A DNA stretch of 64,000 bases from Moringa oleifera. Its lineage: Eukaryota; Streptophyta; Magnoliopsida; Brassicales; Moringaceae. Each line of letters opens with the position of its first letter. Positions within the stretch are counted from its first letter, which is position 1. The notes beneath the pieces were generated by a model that saw nothing but the letters and a program-made list of their open reading frames with translations, ran no database searches and was not told where the DNA came from. The stretch spans positions 1,364,001 to 1,428,000 of the forward strand of contig JAJFZO010000407.1 of assembly GCA_021397835.1 (NCBI GenBank). Direction: 5' to 3'. Made by a program: the position numbers and the translations under genes. Of the stretch, positions 23,822-35,135 are shown piece after piece.

Positions 23822-24825
23822 AAATAATACATGACAACTACGTCATGCTAAGTAAATGTTTTTCAGATAATCCATTCATATGTATACATGCAAAGTTGGA
23901 ACCTCATCTAAGCTACATATAATCTTCCTTTTGGATGGCATCAAAACATCATAGCATCACATATGATGAAGTTCATGGTTATTGAGACACCTGACCTTAG
24001 TGAATATGGACCCTATTTTCTTCAGCATTATCCTAGGATATCTCTTCTCAATGGGATAAATACTTTTTTATGCAAATTCTATTGGAAAAAATTGTATTTT
24101 AGTTGACAGCAGCACTAGGAAGCACAAATCTGTCTGTTGGAATGGATGGTGGAAAATCTTTTATGCAACTTGGAACCATTCTATGAATTCAAATATTTTG
24201 CTGTTAATGTTGTTAACTCGGTGAGGTCAAGGACCATACTACTACCTCTGTTTATGCTACACAAAGTCATGTACTCAAAGTATCTAATATCAGGGTGTAG
24301 ATTGATTTGAACGGATGCATATGCCTTTCATTTATACCCAGAGACTGGTTGTCCTTATTTATTTATTTATTTATTTTTTCCAATTTCTTCACCCAACCCA
24401 GCACCCCCTTCCACAAAGGCTTGCTTAGGGGTGCCAATATGCTGTCAATTTAGAAGGCTCAACTAGGTCCATCAACATTACACTTGAAACAACATACAAA
24501 TTCATTGTAGCTCGCCTATAAATGTAAGAAGTTAAACCTATGACAAGTCGTATAGGTTGAAATTGTAATTGTTAACTCTTACAAACTTTCAAGAAATGGT
24601 ACGTGGGAAATTCACAATCTTTTACTATTTGTCAGGAGCATACTACGAGGCATAGGTGCTAGTGTCCACATTAAATGACTTGCTTTTAATGTCTTGCAGT
24701 ATCAAGACACACCTATCCATATGCTTAACCTTAATCTTGATTTTGTAGTGGGGTACAATCTTTTTTAGATTAGTGAAAGAAAACCATTAAGTGGACACAA
24801 GAAAAACAAAAGTATCTAAGAACCA
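23822..24825 (+). repeat. Exon-less copy of ISCA2 intron 3 and 3' flank
   Basis: Aligns in order with the ISCA2 locus: 23822-24000 with ~37682-37885, 24000-24330 with ~38850-39140, and 24400-24825 with ~39800-40435. Anchors include CTACGTCATGCTAAGTAA, CATATAATCTTCCTTT, GGACCCTATTTCTTCAG-like text, CTGTCTGTTGGAATG and CATATGCTTAACCTTAATCT. The part that would hold coding exon 4 (39298-39363) is absent, and the copy starts downstream of exon 3. It is therefore a duplicated non-coding segment, not a gene. Confidence 0.88.
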
Positions 24826-24944
24826 ATTGATTTTTGTTGGAGCTTACTATGATCTAACGCAAAAATATTAATAACAGTGCAAGATGTTGAGTTGGCCTAA
24901 TTTTATGAAGTTGGCAGCTACTGGATGTTGCTCAGTTGGATTAA

Positions 24945-25383
24945 GTGGACATAAATGAAGCCTCACGCTTTATTAATGAAATCCCATTGGGAAATGGAAA
25001 AGAATCTGGCAAAAGCAAGCAGAAAGGCACTGCAAGATCAAAGTCTAGAGGAGCTGCCAAAAAAATACCATTACTGTGGGAAGGTGGGACACATAAGGAA
25101 TTACTGTGGAGAGTTAAAGAAGAAGCAACAAGAGCAGCACACCAAGGAAGGAGATATGTGGCTATAGCCAACAACTTTCTTGAAGAAGAAAATGTATTGG
25201 CAATATCAGAATTCAAAAATTCTACTGTGTGGATACTGAATTCCACTTGCATATTCCATATGTGCCGAAGGAGAGATTGGTTTCTAAACTACAATCAGGT
25301 AAATAGAGGAAGGGTGATTATGGGCAATGATCGAAGTACACCAAATGTGATCTTAAAGCAATATAGCCTTCAGCTAAGGAAGT
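24945..25383 (+). pseudogene. Ty1/copia gag-protease remnant
   Basis: One frame gives a gag zinc knuckle (HYCGKVGHIRNYC) in which the first Cys is Tyr. Another frame gives the KSRG linker and then VWILNSTCIFHMC, RRRDWF and GRVIMGND, the start of copia protease. The protease active-site motif, normally Asp-Ser/Thr-Gly, reads Asn-Ser-Thr. Two frame changes are needed, and integrase and RT are absent. No LTRs were found around it. Confidence 0.85.
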
Positions 25384-26590
25384 GAATGAGCTAAAACAAT
25401 CTTAACATCTACGCAACCAAAACAGCATATGAATTAAGAACCGAACACTCCAAACACGCTTGCTCTTGACAAAAAATTGCAGAAGTCCAGCAAGTAATTG
25501 ATCAATTAGTTTAAAGCACTAGCAGCACATGCATAGATACAGAAGATTTAATGCGTGGTTCAGTTTTGTGCTACATTCACAAATAATAAGTTTCAACAAA
25601 TTAAGGAGAGAGCAAATCATTGCACTTATTGAATGCGATCTTGCAATGGAACTAGACAAGCATATTGTTACAGCTTACAAAGCTTGAATGCATGACTGTT
25701 GAAAAAATGGATTTAAAAATAAAAGATGAAAAAAAAGGTACCATGATATACTTTCCTTTATAAATCTCACATTTAATAGATATAATCTTTTTGAAATTGT
25801 ATATAACGTGTAAAGTGTAAAATGGATTTAAGTTTTAAGAAACAATTTCACTTTTATGGGAGGAAGAGGAGATTGACCCATGTAGGCCTATTACAAGCAC
25901 AAACCGCTATACGTCTGACTAGCGGCCGAGTATAACAAGAATTCGAGCTAAACAGCACATTAATTTTTTGAAAACGTGGCACTAATCAACTACTTACCCA
26001 TAACATCTATATCCCAAGCAACCCTGCACGTCTTACATGTGTCAGCTTTATCTCTTATATTCTGGCAGGGTGCTCATCCATTTTGCCACACCATTAAACA
26101 CGATATAAGAAACTCTCTCTCCTTCCAGTTCCTACATTCACAGTAGCCTCTTCCTTTCTCTACAGCTCCTCCAATATATTGTTAAGCTTCCCAAAAGCTT
26201 AGCTCTTACCTTACTACACAGTTGCCATCCTAGAAAGCTCCTTAAGCTAATCTCCAACTTTCCTGAAGCTATTATTTTCTTTTTGTTCCTTTAAATTATG
26301 AGCAACTTTTGAAAGTGTAAATATTTTTGACTTCCTATCATGTGCAAGAGGTCCAAGACAGATATTTTTAAATTATTTCATCCTGAGGATAAAAGAGTTG
26401 TACATTATTGTACATCAAGGGCAAAGTTGCGAAATAATTTAAAGAGAACGATCTAACTTATAATTCAACTAAGCAAAAAAAAAATGGTAACCTCTTTTTC
26501 AATTTTTTTATTATTTCAAATTGAATAATTTTAAGAATTGTTTCTCTACTATTTCTTCTGCTGCCATATCTTTTGTTGAATTGATTATTG
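25384..26590. other. Spacer with an orphan promoter-like stretch
   Basis: No gene supported. At 26090-26230 a TATAAG motif is followed by a CT-rich leader-like sequence (CTCTCTCTCCTTCCAG, CTACAGCTCCTCC) that looks like a plant promoter plus 5' UTR, but no open frame follows. Confidence 0.35.
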
Positions 26591-27170
26591 CTACTATTGA
26601 TCTTGATAAATCATTTTGTTTCAAGGGTGCATATTTTAAAAGATAGAAACACAAAATATTATTTTCTTGACTATGAAGAATGTTGCATATGTATTTGATA
26701 TTAAAAAAGTTATCTTGTCTGCTAAACCCACTGATGTTGAAAGAAAAGATTATGAATCATGAGTAGAAAATGATTTTCTATGTATGAAATTTATTCTCAA
26801 TTAATGAACTCTCTAATGATCTATATGATTATTACAATTTTGATAAGTCCTACTAAGAAAATATGGTATGCACTTCAAAAGAAATATGATATCGAAGAGG
26901 CTAAAACCAAGAAAAATACAATCAATCAATACTTAAAGTTCCAAATGACTGACGATAAATATGTAGAAGTACAATCATATGAACTGAAAAACATAGTACA
27001 TGAGATCATATATGAAGGTATACCTTTGACTAAACAATTTTATGGTATTGTTCTTATGGATAAGTTAGCTCGTAGCTTAAAAAATTTTAGAATTGTCCTT
27101 TGGCTTAAGAGCAAGGAATTTTTCTTAGAATGTCCAATCACTTGCCTTCATATTGAGAAGGAAGCTTAAA
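26590..27170 (+). pseudogene. Ty1/copia gag (UBN2-type) remnant
   Basis: Across two or three frames the order of a copia gag polyprotein can be read: FKGAYFKR near 26620, then LMNSLMIY, then KKIWYALQKKYDIEEAKTKK, YLKFQMTDDKYVEVQ and LKNIVHEIIYEG, ending at TAA at 27169. This matches the UBN2 gag family found in plant copia elements. It has several stops and shifts in its first third and lacks pol. It is a different remnant from the one at 24.9 kb, as it has no zinc knuckle following. Confidence 0.8.
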
Positions 27171-27192
27171 AACAAGATCAGAGAGACAAAGT

Positions 27193-27365
27193 CACTACAA
27201 CAAAAACGATATTAGTTTACACTTAATGGTTCATAGCTTTAATAGCAACTATGGATAAAATATGATTAGTTCACAGTTGTAACAACAGTTTTATTGTAAC
27301 TATGAATTAAAGACAAACCTTTATTCACAGTTATGGCTATAACTATGAATAAAAAGCTTTTCATT
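27193..27365 (+). mobile_element. Probable CACTA (En/Spm) transposon end
   Basis: CACTACAACAAAAACG at 27193 has the form of a plant CACTA terminal inverted repeat (CACTACAAxAAAA). It is followed by clustered subterminal motifs AACTATGGATAA, CACAGTTGTAACAACAGTT, TAACTATGAATTAAAG and ATAACTATGAATAAAA in both orientations, as subterminal repeats of this superfamily are arranged. I could not find the matching inverted end in the expected spacing, so the length is unknown and the element is probably truncated. Confidence 0.5.
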
Positions 27366-27699
27366 AATTCCTTTTCTCTAAGAAGATAAACTTACTCCTT
27401 TGATAATTCATTATCTCCAGAAAGATAAATTTGCTTAGATAATGACCACTAGGTATCAAGTACACAATGAAGAGACCTCTTAAGGTTTTAGATCTAGCAA
27501 ACTAAACTTTTAACTTCACTATTTGGAATAAAGGAATTAACAGTGTGGTTCTGCTCGCTTTTGGGTTTCAGATTTGTTGATTAAATCTCCTCTTTGTCTT
27601 GGTAAGGTTAATCCTTTCTCCTAAAATTATGTACTTGCCTTTTTTGTTAGAGTGCATAAATTACGATTCTTTTATTTCTTGCTTTTAGTTTTTTTTTTA

Positions 27700-28235
27700 A
27701 ATTTTTAAGACTAGATCTCAGTGTGGTTCTACTTCCATTAGGGTTTCAAATCTATGTATGGTTTTACTTTCATCGAGGTTCCAATCTGTGCTGGGGTTCC
27801 AAATATCTGTGTTGGGGTCCGAGATTTGTGCTGGAGATTTTAGGTCTTGGTGGGGGGTTCCAAATCTAGGCTAGGGATTTCAGATCTGTGCTGCAAGTTC
27901 CAAATCTGAGTGCGTGGTTTTAGACCTGGGTTAAGGATTCCATATCTGGGCGTGATTTTCTACTTTCATTTAGGTTCCAAATCTCAGCATGGTTCTACTT
28001 CTATCAGGGTTTCACACCTGGGTTAAGGATTTCAAATCCATGTTAGAGCTTTCAGATCTATGCCAAAGGTTCCAAATTTGGGTATGAGGTTTTACTTTCA
28101 TTAAGGTCCAGATCCGGATATGGTTTTACTTCCATCGAGGTTTCAGATCTAGCAAATCAAAATCTTGGCCTTGACTAATTGCAACAAAGGAAGGTGTGGT
28201 ACTACTTCCATTCGAATTTTAGATCTAGCTGATCA
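27700..28235 (+). repeat. Degenerate minisatellite, unit about 20-25 bp
   Basis: At least fifteen imperfect copies of a unit like GGTTCCAAATCTGTGCTGG or GGTTTCAGATCTGxG, in variable spacing and often preceded by ACTTCCATxAGG. G+T-rich on the plus strand and markedly unlike the surrounding AT-rich DNA. It lies shortly inside the probable CACTA end and may be that element's internal repeat region. Confidence 0.75.
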
Positions 28236-29680
28236 AATTCTCTTTTTAGCCTTAGAAAGGTTAATACTTTCTCTTTAATTTATAATTTTATGTTACTTTT
28301 TACAATGGACATTACAATGGTTGATTTTGGAACCCTAGCTAATTGGATAAAGACTAAATATGTAATAAACTATATGTATGCTAGATTTTGCTTGATAAAT
28401 GATAGTTTTATAGAAATGCAAATATGAATTTTTGAAGTTTGTTTAGGTGAAAAATTAGCTTATTGCAACCTTGATGAATTTTTTTACATAAGTAAAAATT
28501 ATAGTTATCTTGTTTGTTGGTTTTAATTTCTTTATTTTGAAGGCCCTATTTATATGCTATGTTTATTAAATGACAGTAAAGCATATTGCTCTCTATGAAA
28601 CCTATTTTTACAAAGGAAGAAAGCATGCTTGTGTAGGTTTATGGGTAAAATACATGACATAAAACAATCCTTTGTTTACTTGTTTCTAACATTTTCTTAA
28701 GATATACAAGCAAAAGAGGTGGACCCTTTTAAAGGGTTGAAAAAGGTGTCTAAATCTTCTTGAAAAATAAGGTGAGTTTTCTTTTAAATTCCTAAATAAG
28801 ATATGCACAATTATAAACCATAACCATATAATAATCAAATTTGGTTAGTGAGTAAAAGAAAACCTACAAATATGGATGTTCAGATGATATATCTCTACTA
28901 TATGATTCATATCTCTCTTTTTATCTAGTTATGTTTCTTTTAATTTTTTTCCAGTTTAAAGTATTTGTAGTTGCACTTGCACTACTTATAATTGGTGCTA
29001 TGACCTTAACAATAAACATGTTGCTTCTTGTAATAGTTCTTTTCTTTCTCTTTTTATCTCTCTTACTATTAACTTTCACTTGGTATCACAATTATCTTCT
29101 AACACTTTCTTAGTAATCAAACAAAGGTCAGTTATTTTTCTTTTGTCTTGTTTTATGGGTCCTATATGGGACAAAAATATGCATCTTTTACTATTAATTA
29201 TAGATAATATATGTAGCTCTTGAGTTGTAGAACAAGATGACACAAACTTTGTGACTTAATTGTGATTTAAGAATTTGGAACACTTTTTGTCTTTTTAAAT
29301 CTCCATGCTATCAAGCAAATTAATTATTTTGTTTCTTTTTATTAGTATCAACTTTTACTTTTTTTGTTCTTTTTCAGCTATTGACCTAACTCTTCTCTAG
29401 TGAATATGACAAATTATAAACAAAAGTCTCACGTTGAAAATCCAACAGAAATGTAACTCTCAAATACATACAAGTTTTTTACAAATCCTAATTTGAAATT
29501 AGAAATAAAATACAAGTTTTCCTAATGTAATTAATCCCAAATTATACAACCGATTACAAGTAAGATTTTATTTCATAATATGTTAGTTGTATATCTAATT
29601 AGTATCTTCATTATACTTTGCTATATTGTATCTTTAAGTTTATGGTTAAATTTTAGTAGAGTTTCTTGATTATGTTCAAC
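28236..29680. other. Spacer, possibly interior of the CACTA element
   Basis: No transposase-like frame. The hydrophobic 60-codon frame at 28931-29113 is a T-rich artefact. An ATAAACCATAACCATA motif at ~28816 resembles the subterminal motifs at 27.2-27.4 kb. Confidence 0.35.
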
Positions 29681-30300
29681 ATCATCATCAAGAATGAATG
29701 TTTTATGCATCTCAAAACAAAGGGCAATTTTACCACTAACTTGGCGACTCGCATGACAATTCATCATGAATATATATATATATAAAGTGTGCTAACCTTT
29801 TTGAAATTTAAATCAAAGAAAAACTTTATACTAACATCTATGCAAATGCTCATGTAAATATTATTATTCCTTATGATAATTTTTCTTTCAAAGTTTAAAG
29901 CAAATTAATTTCTTATATTTAAATTTATCAAAGTGAAAATAGTATCATTAAAGCTAAAACAACAATAAATGAATATATATTGAATTATATCTAATAAACA
30001 TGAAAAAATAACATTTTCAAAAATCATATGTTAATTTTGCACCTTGTGATTGTATTAAATTAAATATCAATTGGACAAGAATTTTTGATTTGATGCCATT
30101 CAAATCTGAAATCTATTTTGATAAATTTGAAATAAGATGAAAAATTCTTTTTCTTTCATTTAGGTAATATACCCAAAAAAAAACTTTTTGGAAAAAATAT
30201 ATTAAATTATAATTTTCTTAAATCTTATGCATGAATAAATAAATAATTATAATATTATTATTATTTTAGTATTGCTATTAGAATTACTTATTTTGAAAAC
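29680..30300 (+). repeat. F-box array upstream block (unit C)
   Basis: Matches 19.6-20.2 kb and 13.7-14.1 kb: AACATCTATGCAAATGCT, CTTATGATAATTTTTC, AAAGCTAAAACAACAAT and TTTTGATAAATTTGAAAT. It ends just before the leader shared with genes A and B. It is non-coding. Confidence 0.75.
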
Positions 30301-30479
30301 TGTTTTGTGGCTTGAAAGGCATCGAGTCTTTTCTCCTTGTAAAAAAGACAGGATCCAATTTCAAGAGATGCCGTGACCGATACGCAACCCTACGGGCATG
30401 GGCAGCCTTTATGAGGCAATTTGGTATATGTCGTCACACAAAACGCAGACGCTCCTTTCCTTTCTTACTTCATTTTCCA

Positions 30480-30920
30480 TTTCAGTATCGTATTATCTCT
30501 TATATATATGCCTGCACTTCCCGTACCCTAATCATAATCTTCTTATTTGTGTGCAAAATGCCAACATACCGCCGACTTGGGTTCTAATCATAATCTTCTT
30601 ATTTGCGTGCAAAATACCAACATACCGCCGACTTGGGTTGCGTTCATTAGAGGAGCTTCAGCTTCTCAATCAGTTTTCACTCTCACAGGTTGGTTGTTTC
30701 AACTCTCTATCTCAACATTTTATTCTCTTCTTGCTTTCTACTTTTTTATGTTGGGGTGATAAGAAACAAAACTATTCATCCATCATCCAACTTAACCGCT
30801 GATGATGGATTTTTTATAACGAAAAGCCTAAACAGTCAGGTACGCTTGATTTTGATAATCATCAATCTTTGTTTCTTCACAACTTCTCTGGCAATCAAAC
30901 AGGAGAGGAAACAAAAGCAA
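30480..30920 (+). promoter_or_regulatory. Leader and 5'-UTR intron of F-box gene C
   Basis: TATA-like TTATATATATG near 30500, then a leader that contains a 56-bp tandem duplication (30528-30639). The 5'-UTR intron is 30689 (CTCACAG/GTTGG) to 30902 (CAATCAAACAG). The layout is as in genes A and B. Confidence 0.6.
30528..30639 (+). repeat. 56-bp tandem duplication in the leader of gene C
   Basis: Units 30528-30583 and 30584-30639 differ at two positions only (TGTGTGC/TGCGTGC and ATGCC/ATACC). Each carries a GCCGAC core within ACCGCCGACTTGGG. Genes A and B have a single unit. Confidence 0.92.
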
Positions 30921-32021
30921 ATGGCAAGTGGAATAGCATTGACAGCTGAGAAAGAAGATGAGACGGCAATCTCATGGTCTGATCTGCCAATCGATATCCT
31001 ATCCTCGATACTGGTTCGTCTTCCTACTGTCGACTGTAGAAGTTTCCGATCAACCTGCAACTCATGGCGATCAATGCCGGGCGTTGCTCGGCCCCTATTG
31101 TCACCTTTTGATTCATTACTTGCAGATTCTCCATGCCTGGGGAGCTTTGATGGGTTCATCCCATTCAGGTTCTGGAACCCAGAACAGAATAACACTTACC
31201 AAGTGGATTTGCCTAGTTTTCCATATTCATACGTACGCAGCTCAGGGTCAAATGGGTGGCTTCTCATGACTGGACCTAATACCTGTTTTCCCGCTCCGAT
31301 GTCAGTTTACTTGTTCAACCCCATTATTAGGTCTATGTTCAGACCTCCTGCTATACCAGAAGTTGTTAAGTTTAGAAGACTGTGTTTCACTTCTGAACCC
31401 ACCTCTTCAGATTGCTCTATATTCGGTATTTCAGAACCCAAATTGGGTTCTATCCGGATTGGCATGATCAACTACGGTGAGCTTCATTGGACAGTTGATC
31501 AATTTAGAAGCAGTTTCGAGGTTTCTAGCAATCCCGTTTTTCACAAGGGGAGATACTATTGCTTAGATAACAGTGGGAAAGTAGGAGAATTCGATCCTGA
31601 AGCACGTAGTTGGAACGTGCATTCCGCAACCCCAGGACAGTATCTTCAGTACTGTGAACGCAAATACATGCAATTCATGGTGACGACAGAGGAAGAAGTG
31701 CTCTTAGCAGTGTTTATTTCTTTCAGCTATAAGGATGTCTGCATTCTGAAGTTAGATGTGAGGAACATGATTTGGCATAAGATATCATGCTTGGAAGGCA
31801 AGGCGTTATATATTTCAGAGAAGGGTTGCCTTGTAAAATTGGCTGCAACAGAAGGGAGAGGCAACAAAGTTTATTATCCAGCACCCGACAATCTCGGCCA
31901 ATGTTTGATATATTCTTTAGATACTGGAACATGGGCAACTGTTCATGAAGCTTTCTGCTATCATGAACCGCACCTCTCCTGTTACAAATTTTGGATTGAG
32001 TCCTCCCAAGAAATTGTATGA
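30921..32021 (+). CDS. F-box/DUF295 (KIB-like) protein, copy C
   Basis: 366 aa from MASGIALTAEKEDETAISW to SSQEIV and TGA at 32019-32021; intronless coding sequence. The F-box at residues ~18-60 is canonical (WSDLPIDILSSILVRLPTVD, then CNSWRSMPG). The DUF295 propeller shows LFNPIIRSMFRPPAIPE, FGISEPKLGSIRIGM, HKGRYYCLDNSGKVGEFD and ILKLDVRNMIWHKISCLEGK. An open frame extends upstream through the 5'-UTR intron, but its first ATG in the family-consistent position is 30921. It is the sister of copy B, and as the copy with the most conserved F-box it is the best candidate for an active SCF subunit. Expression may differ from B because its leader is partly duplicated. Confidence 0.94.
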   Translation: MASGIALTAEKEDETAISWSDLPIDILSSILVRLPTVDCRSFRSTCNSWRSMPGVARPLLSPFDSLLADSPCLGSFDGFIPFRFWNPEQNNTYQVDLPSFPYSYVRSSGSNGWLLMTGPNTCFPAPMSVYLFNPIIRSMFRPPAIPEVVKFRRLCFTSEPTSSDCSIFGISEPKLGSIRIGMINYGELHWTVDQFRSSFEVSSNPVFHKGRYYCLDNSGKVGEFDPEARSWNVHSATPGQYLQYCERKYMQFMVTTEEEVLLAVFISFSYKDVCILKLDVRNMIWHKISCLEGKALYISEKGCLVKLAATEGRGNKVYYPAPDNLGQCLIYSLDTGTWATVHEAFCYHEPHLSCYKFWIESSQEIV

Positions 32022-32367
32022 TGGATAGAGTAGTACCCCATAATCATAATGATATTCTGTTTAGCATCTTTAGTTTATGCATCGAGCCTCATTCTCTTTA
32101 AGTTTGCTACACAAATTTTAGTGTGTAATTGTTCTTGTTTATCTTAAACTTACTGAATGGTTTTATGAATATTTTGCAAATTTGGTTGCAGCAACAAAGA
32201 ATAAAAGGTAATGAAGTTTATTATACACACCCACCATCCAACAAAGGTCAAAGTTTGTTTAATTCTTTGCACATTCAGAAAATGAGAAATTATTTGTTAA
32301 AAATAATAAAGTTTATCATACTATATTTCAATTCATTAATCTAAACAACAAATTGTTGCACCGGATT

Positions 32368-32541
32368 GAGATTTTATTTTATAATATATTTATTTATATA
32401 TTTAATGTAGATTCTTTATATTTTATACTTTATCAATTATTTCATTCTTTATTATGAACGAGATTTTATTTTATAATATATTTATTTATATATTTAATAT
32501 AGATTTTTTATATTTTATACTTTATCAATTATTTTATAATA
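32368..32541. repeat. 92-bp tandem duplication, AT-rich
   Basis: GAGATTTTATTTTATAATAT starts at 32368 and again at 32460; the following ~75 bases repeat with few changes (TTTATACTTTATCAATTATT in both). It lies in the AT-rich 3' flank of gene C. Confidence 0.85.
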
Positions 32542-32549
32542 TATTCAAT

Positions 32550-34300
32550 TAATTGTTTACTTGCTTGCATTTATGCTTTAGATTATGAATTGTCATTTAA
32601 ATTGCTCATCTTATTACGCATGTCACTTGCATAACATAAGCTCTTAATCGAGCTACACCTTTTAGGACAGAGTAGAGTAACCTTACTTTTGCGGGGTAGC
32701 CAAGTACTTTCACTCAGACTGAGCTTAAAATATTTTATTATTTTTGAAAAATAATTAAAAATAAATTTTTTAATTTTTAAAAAATAAAATTAAAAAATAA
32801 AAAAATCATCATTAATTTTTTTACGATGTGATTAAATATTAAAATTATTTTATTTTAAAAAAATATTTTTAAAATTAATAAAAATAAAATAAATAAAATA
32901 ACGTTGATCTTTTAAAATTAAAAATATGAATTTGAAAGTCAGTTATGTATGAAATATGGTTTTTACTCCCATTGTTTGAAAATAGGTGTCAATTGATCGT
33001 GATTATTTTTTTGTTTTTAAAATTTATTTGATTTTTAAAATTAATTTTCACAAAATATCTTTAAAAAGAATTCAAATGTACATAAAAAAAGAGCGAATTT
33101 TAATGTTTGAAAAATATAAATATCTAACTCTTATTTCGCCCTTAATTCTTAAAATTATTTTTTGCAAAAAATGATATAAAGGTTTTGCTTTTACTGAATT
33201 TTTAATCCTAAAAATATTTTTTATGACAGAAAATATAAAAGTCTCATTCTTATTCAACTCGTAATCTTAAAAAATATTTTTTGTGATGGATAATATGAAG
33301 ATTTCACTCTTCTTTGATATCTAATTTCCAAAACATTTTTTATGATTATGCAAATATGATGACATATTAATACCAAATTAAGATGCATAACATCACATAA
33401 AGCACATAAATAATTTCATTATCACATAACTCTAACATAAGCTAATAATTAATATCTAATATCTAAAATTAAGTTTTAAATGTAATTTTTATAATCATAT
33501 TAACTAAAAAAATGAATTCAAGGTTATATAAATAAAATGTTTTCTTAAAAAATATTTTAAAAAATATAAAAAAATTTCTCTTGAGATTTTTCATCCTCTC
33601 AAAAATTTAAAATATATATTTTTTTATTTTTAAAAATAATTTTATATTAAAAAGTATGAAAACTTCTCTCTTGAAATTTTTCTATACTTAAAACGTATAT
33701 TTTTTATTTTTTAAAAGAATTTTATATTAAGAAATATGAAAAAAATTGGTATTTTTTTCGTATTGTTAAAACTTAAAATATATTTTTTATTTCATAAAAA
33801 TATAATTTTGATATTTAAAAGTATGAAAACTTTTCCTTTGAGATTTTTCAAACTTTTTAAAAACTTAAAAAATATATATTTTTAATTTATAAAAATAACT
33901 TTATATTAAAAATATAAATATTTTCTCTTAATATTTTTTTATACTTTTCAAAACATATATGTTTTTACATTATAAAATATGAATATTTTTTCCTTGAAAT
34001 TTTTTTATATTTTTAAATTTTAAAATATTTTTTATTTTTTCAAAAATAACATTAAAATATAGGGAATCTCTCTCTTGATATATTTCATACTCTTAAATTT
34101 TAAAATAAAATTTTTTAGTTCTAAAATTTTTAAAAAAATAAATTAAAAAATTTGCCATTTTTATCATGAATAAAATCAAATAAATCAATAATAAAAAAAT
34201 CTCAATTTGCCTAAAACTTCATTCATACTTTGCGAATTTAAGTATCAAATTTTATTAAAGTTACTTATCTTTAATAATATTATTATTACTATAAATGTAT
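32550..34300. other. AT-rich spacer
   Basis: AT-rich, with repeated short blocks of the form TTTATATTAAAAAxTATGAA and CTCTCTTGAxATTTTT between 33.5 and 34.1 kb, which suggests an old degenerate tandem array with a unit near 100 bp. No gene seen. Confidence 0.5.
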
Positions 34301-34309
34301 TCACCAAAA

Positions 34310-35016
34310 TCATTCCTACTCTCTCTTTTCCCTTTTTTTTTATATTATTGTCCTTCCTTATACAAATAATCACTCACTTCATATTATTCTTCATTATTGT
34401 AATCACTCCTTTTTTTTTCTTCTCTTTCTTTTTCTTCCTTTTATTTATTTATTTATTTTTTGGCTCTCTCTCTCTCTCTATACTACACCACTTGTACTAT
34501 GACATTATTATAACTCTTCGAATCTCATTTTGATTGATTATATAGTTACTTAAAACATGAAATAAAATGGTAAGCATATCACGACAAACTCATTAATTAT
34601 GCATTAAATAAAATAATAAAATAAAACAAAAAAATGAACAATATTTAAAAAAAAATGAGAATGAGAGCTATCACAAAAAAATATATATTCTTTTATTTTA
34701 TGTCAAAATGAAAAAAAACAAAAATCTATTCAAAGATGCTGATGAAGCGAGAGTAAAAGACGAAAGAGAAAAAAAAAAAAGATAAAAAGAAAGAGAAAAA
34801 AAAAAAAGATAAAAAACTATTTACGATAATTTTTTTAAAACAAAGAGAGAAGAAGAACCTTTTAAAAAATTTAAATTCTTTTACCTCTCCTTTCTTCTCA
34901 AGAAAAACAAGATCCTCTCATTCAAAATTTTCATCCAAGAATTACTTACTTTTTTTTCCCTCAAAAAATTCTTCCTCCCCCTCATTCAACTTTTGTTACA
35001 CCACCCCCCCCCCCCC
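34310..35016. repeat. Polypyrimidine and polypurine tracts with a C-run
   Basis: 34310-34490 is strongly pyrimidine-biased on the plus strand and includes CT and TTTA microsatellites. 34735-34820 is purine-only over long stretches, including a short tandem duplication of GAGAAAAAAAAAAAAGATAA. 34870-35016 is again pyrimidine-rich and ends in about 13 consecutive C. Frames here are composition artefacts. Confidence 0.7.
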
Positions 35017-35135
35017 TTGATGTAACAGTAGTAATTGCTCTACTCCCTTGTTGCAATAGCAGCAATGTGCAATGCTACCTTGTTGCAGATGCTACAATGG
35101 CAGCAGCAGTAGCTGCAATGCTACAGCCCATTACT
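35017..35135 (+). repeat. Small GCAATGCTAC-type degenerate repeat
   Basis: Motifs TTGTTGCAATAGCAGCAATG, TTGTTGCAGATGCTACAATG and GCAATGCTAC recur in about 110 bp of GC-richer DNA. No reading frame is supported. Confidence 0.5.

Noticed and set aside
28931..29113. 60-codon very hydrophobic frame
   Set aside because: T-rich composition artefact with no conserved context.
30690..30920. Longer 443-codon frame for F-box gene C, and similar upstream extensions for A and B
   Set aside because: The extension crosses a conserved 5'-UTR intron, has no ATG at a family-like place and differs in all three genes.
34207..34533. 108-codon hydrophobic frame
   Set aside because: Produced by pyrimidine-rich low-complexity DNA; many Phe/Leu/Ser, no family resemblance.
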